DNA of 7,570 bases from an uncultured Oscillospiraceae bacterium (GTDB lineage: Bacteria; Bacillota; Clostridia; Oscillospirales; Acutalibacteraceae), in NCBI GenBank assembly GCA_900543395.1, contig UQQT01000062.1, positions 1 through 7,570 of the forward strand, given 5' to 3'. Shown here one piece after another: positions 6,202-7,570 of the stretch. Position 1 is the first letter of the stretch. Each line of letters starts with the position of its first letter. The position numbers and the translations under genes are program-made. The notes under the pieces were generated by a model. That model did no database searches. It was not told the DNA's origin and saw nothing but the letters and a program-made list of their open reading frames with translations.

Positions 6202-7167
6202 TTGAAGATAAAAAACGTCGAAATTAACGGCTATGCGGCACTGGCTCCGATGGCGGGAGCCGCCGACAAAGCGTTCAGGGAGATGTGCAAATCGTACGGT
6301 GCGGCATATACCGTCAGCGAAATGGTCAGCGCAAAGGGCGTGAGCATGGGCGACAGAAAATCGGCTTCCCTGATGTCTGTCTCGGACACCGAACACCCGT
6401 GCGCCGTGCAGATATTCGGAACCGACCCCGAAATCATGGCAAAATCCGCCGTCGAAGCGTTAAATTATAACCCCGATATAATAGATATAAATATGGGCTG
6501 TCCCGCGCCTAAAATAATAAAGGGCGGAGCGGGCAGCGCACTTATGAAAAATCCCGAGCTTGCGGGAAAAATCATCAAATCCGTAAGCGAGGCTGTAGAA
6601 ATTCCCGTCACGGTCAAGATAAGAACCGGATGGGACTCGGACAATATAAACGCGGTCGATATGGCTTTGATTGCAGAGGAAAACGGCGCGGCGGCGATAA
6701 CCGTTCACGGCAGAACAAAGGAGCAGATGTACGCCCCGGGAATCGACATCGAAACGATAAGCAAAGTTAAACAGAGCGTTAAAATTCCCGTCATAGCAAA
6801 CGGCGACATTGACTCGGTTCAGTCGGCGGCGCTGATGTACGAAAAAACCGGGTGCGACCTTATAATGGTAGGCAGGGGCGCGCTCGGCAGACCGTGGATT
6901 TTTTCGCAGATAAACGCATATTTAAGCGAATGCAGAGTTCTCCCGGACCCGCCCGTAACGGAACGCATGCTCGTTATGTTACGTCACGTCGAAAAAATAT
7001 GTGCTTATTCGGGCGAACGCATAGGTCTCAGAGAAGCGAGAAAGCACGCGCTGTGGTATACAAAGGGCATACGCGGAGCCGCCGAATACCGCAGACAGCT
7101 TTCGACGATACAAACGCTTGACGAATTAAAGTCCATAGCTTTTTTAATAGCCGCCGAAAATCAATAA
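6202..7167 (+). CDS. dusB: tRNA-dihydrouridine synthase (DusB-like)
   Basis: This is an FMN-dependent enzyme that uses NADPH to reduce specific uridines in tRNA to dihydrouridine. The TIM-barrel family motifs appear in order (321-residue numbering): LAPMAGAADKAFR (about 14-26), the catalytic-Cys motif DINMGCPAPK (Cys100), KIRTGWD (Lys139), ITVHGRT (His169), IANGDI and the phosphate-binding GRGALGRPWIF (224-234). A C-terminal helical RNA-binding part with RKHALWYTKGIRGA follows. No ATG is near the start. TTG at 6202 fits best: GGTGA (6191-6195) lies 6 bases upstream and it yields MKIKNVEI, like the usual MKIGNV start of the family. TTG at 6196 (323 residues) is possible but abuts the GGTGA. 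It is divergent from polA; I could not identify a convincing + strand promoter. Which uridines are modified cannot be read from sequence. Confidence 0.94.
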   Translation: MKIKNVEINGYAALAPMAGAADKAFREMCKSYGAAYTVSEMVSAKGVSMGDRKSASLMSVSDTEHPCAVQIFGTDPEIMAKSAVEALNYNPDIIDINMGCPAPKIIKGGAGSALMKNPELAGKIIKSVSEAVEIPVTVKIRTGWDSDNINAVDMALIAEENGAAAITVHGRTKEQMYAPGIDIETISKVKQSVKIPVIANGDIDSVQSAALMYEKTGCDLIMVGRGALGRPWIFSQINAYLSECRVLPDPPVTERMLVMLRHVEKICAYSGERIGLREARKHALWYTKGIRGAAEYRRQLSTIQTLDELKSIAFLIAAENQ

Positions 7168-7200
7168 AGAGACTGAAATTAAAAAAATTTAAAAAAACAC

Positions 7201-7229
7201 TTGCATTTATTTTAGTTTTCTGCTAATAT
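7201..7229 (+). promoter_or_regulatory. Predicted rpmB promoter
   Basis: TTGCAT (7201-7206) is followed by a 17-base spacer and TAATAT (7224-7229). A TGC at 7221-7223 directly before it gives an extended -10 (TGn). An A/T-rich tract with A-runs at 7180-7196 lies just upstream and resembles an UP element, fitting a strongly expressed ribosomal protein gene. Transcription would begin near 7236, leaving about 37 leader bases. No intrinsic terminator is visible between dusB and this promoter, so dusB transcripts may read through. Confidence 0.65.
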
Positions 7230-7257
7230 AGTTTAGCAATTATAGAAGTATTACGGC

Positions 7258-7266
7258 AAGGAGGTG
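7258..7266 (+). promoter_or_regulatory. Strong Shine-Dalgarno of rpmB
   Basis: AAGGAGGTG is an essentially full-length match to the anti-SD end of 16S rRNA, 6 bases before the ATG at 7273. It settles the start: the in-frame GTG at 7264 lies within this site and cannot be the initiation codon. Confidence 0.9.
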
Positions 7267-7272
7267 CGTACC

Positions 7273-7461
7273 ATGGCAAAGTGTGATATCTGCGGTAAGG
7301 AAGTTGCTTTCGGCATTAAGGTTTCCCATTCTCACAGAAGATCAAACAGAACCTGGAAGCCCAATGTAATGAAAGTTAAGGCTATTGTCAACGGCACTCC
7401 TAAGAGAGTTCATGTTTGCAGCCGTTGCCTTCGTTCCGGTAAGGTTACGAGAGCAGTCTGA
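7273..7461 (+). CDS. rpmB: 50S ribosomal protein L28 (bL28), zinc-ribbon form
   Basis: This small basic protein of the large ribosomal subunit has 62 residues, the usual length. It begins MAKCDICGKE, continues with the conserved VSHSHRRSNRTWKPN segment (about 17-31), and ends with VHVCSRCLRSGKVTRAV. The paired CxxC motifs (Cys4/Cys7 and VCSRC near 47-50) are the C+ version that binds zinc. In many bacteria a cysteine-free paralogue replaces such proteins under zinc starvation; no such copy lies here. The start is set by the strong RBS. It has its own promoter and is followed by a terminator 27 bases after the stop, so it is probably a single-gene transcript. Confidence 0.97.
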   Translation: MAKCDICGKEVAFGIKVSHSHRRSNRTWKPNVMKVKAIVNGTPKRVHVCSRCLRSGKVTRAV

Positions 7462-7481
7462 TTTACGATTTTGATTCTTAC

Positions 7482-7513
7482 AAAAAACGCTCCGATTTTT
7501 TCGGGGCTATTTT
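7482..7513. terminator. Bidirectional intrinsic terminator between rpmB and a convergent gene
   Basis: Arms 7489-7495 (GCTCCGA) and 7501-7507 (TCGGGGC) form a 7-base stem with one G-T wobble on the + strand and a T5 loop. On the + strand it is followed by TATTTTG, enough to end rpmB. On the - strand it is followed by a run of six T (the A-run at 7482-7487), a better tract, which would end the gene entering from the right and stopping at 7515-7517. Confidence 0.75.
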
Positions 7514-7514
7514 G

Positions 7515-7570
7515 TTATAGCAAAAGAGAGTCGAACTCATAAGGTTTATATCCACCCTCTTTCCGCTTCG
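7515..7570 (-). CDS. C-terminal end of an unidentified protein (partial, runs off the right edge)
   Basis: One - strand frame is open from the window edge to a TAA at 7517-7515 and would encode the tail KRKEGGYKPYEFDSLLL. The stop lies 8 bases before a hairpin with a six-T tract in the same direction, as for a real gene end. Of the other - frames, one stops within 8 codons and the other reads on through the terminator. The 17 residues do not let me name a family. The coding call rests on position relative to the terminator, not on homology. Confidence 0.45.
   Translation of the reverse strand, partial: KRKEGGYKPYEFDSLLL

Noticed and set aside
7517..7545. TTCGACT-like stretch on the - strand resembling a tRNA T-loop
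   Set aside because: The flanking stem has a mismatch, and no matching anticodon arm or other tRNA element can be placed in the visible part. A coding tail ending before the terminator explains it better.
1..7570. CRISPR arrays, insertion sequences, prophage, defence or toxin-antitoxin genes
   Set aside because: No spaced repeats, transposase-like genes or related small gene pairs are visible. The window is densely filled with recognised housekeeping genes.

Overview
The window looks like core chromosome of a Clostridia-type Firmicute, plausibly an uncultured gut Oscillospiraceae/Ruminococcaceae-like organism. The grounds are a GTP-type PEP carboxykinase, a proofreading-deficient polA, strong AAGGAG-type ribosome binding sites, short hairpin-plus-U-tract terminators, and a zinc-ribbon L28. 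The lineage is inferred from gene types and style, not from any database search.

Layout. Positions 1-153 hold only 3' ends: an unusual long hairpin (23-55), a + strand terminator (57-89) for something left of the window, and the - strand terminator (100-132) of pckG. On the - strand, read right to left, come polA (6074-3519), rimI (3522-3076), tsaD (3068-2049) and pckG (1935-154). polA and rimI overlap by 4 bases, rimI and tsaD are 7 bases apart, and pckG follows after a 113-base gap with its own likely promoter region and two perfect palindromes. dusB runs divergently from polA on the + strand (6202-7167). rpmB follows on the + strand with its own promoter (7273-7461). A bidirectional terminator (7482-7513) separates rpmB from the apparent C-terminal end of a - strand gene entering from the right edge.

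How the genes fit together. polA-rimI-tsaD is a compact housekeeping operon for DNA repair/replication, protein N-acetylation and the universal tRNA t6A37 modification. dusB adds another tRNA modification and rpmB a ribosomal protein, so translation maintenance is the common theme. pckG is a metabolic gene, linking oxaloacetate and PEP, that appears to be separately controlled. I see no mobile element, CRISPR array, tRNA, rRNA, defence system or toxin-antitoxin pair, and no clear new system. The most intriguing non-coding signals are the two perfect palindromes between tsaD and pckG.
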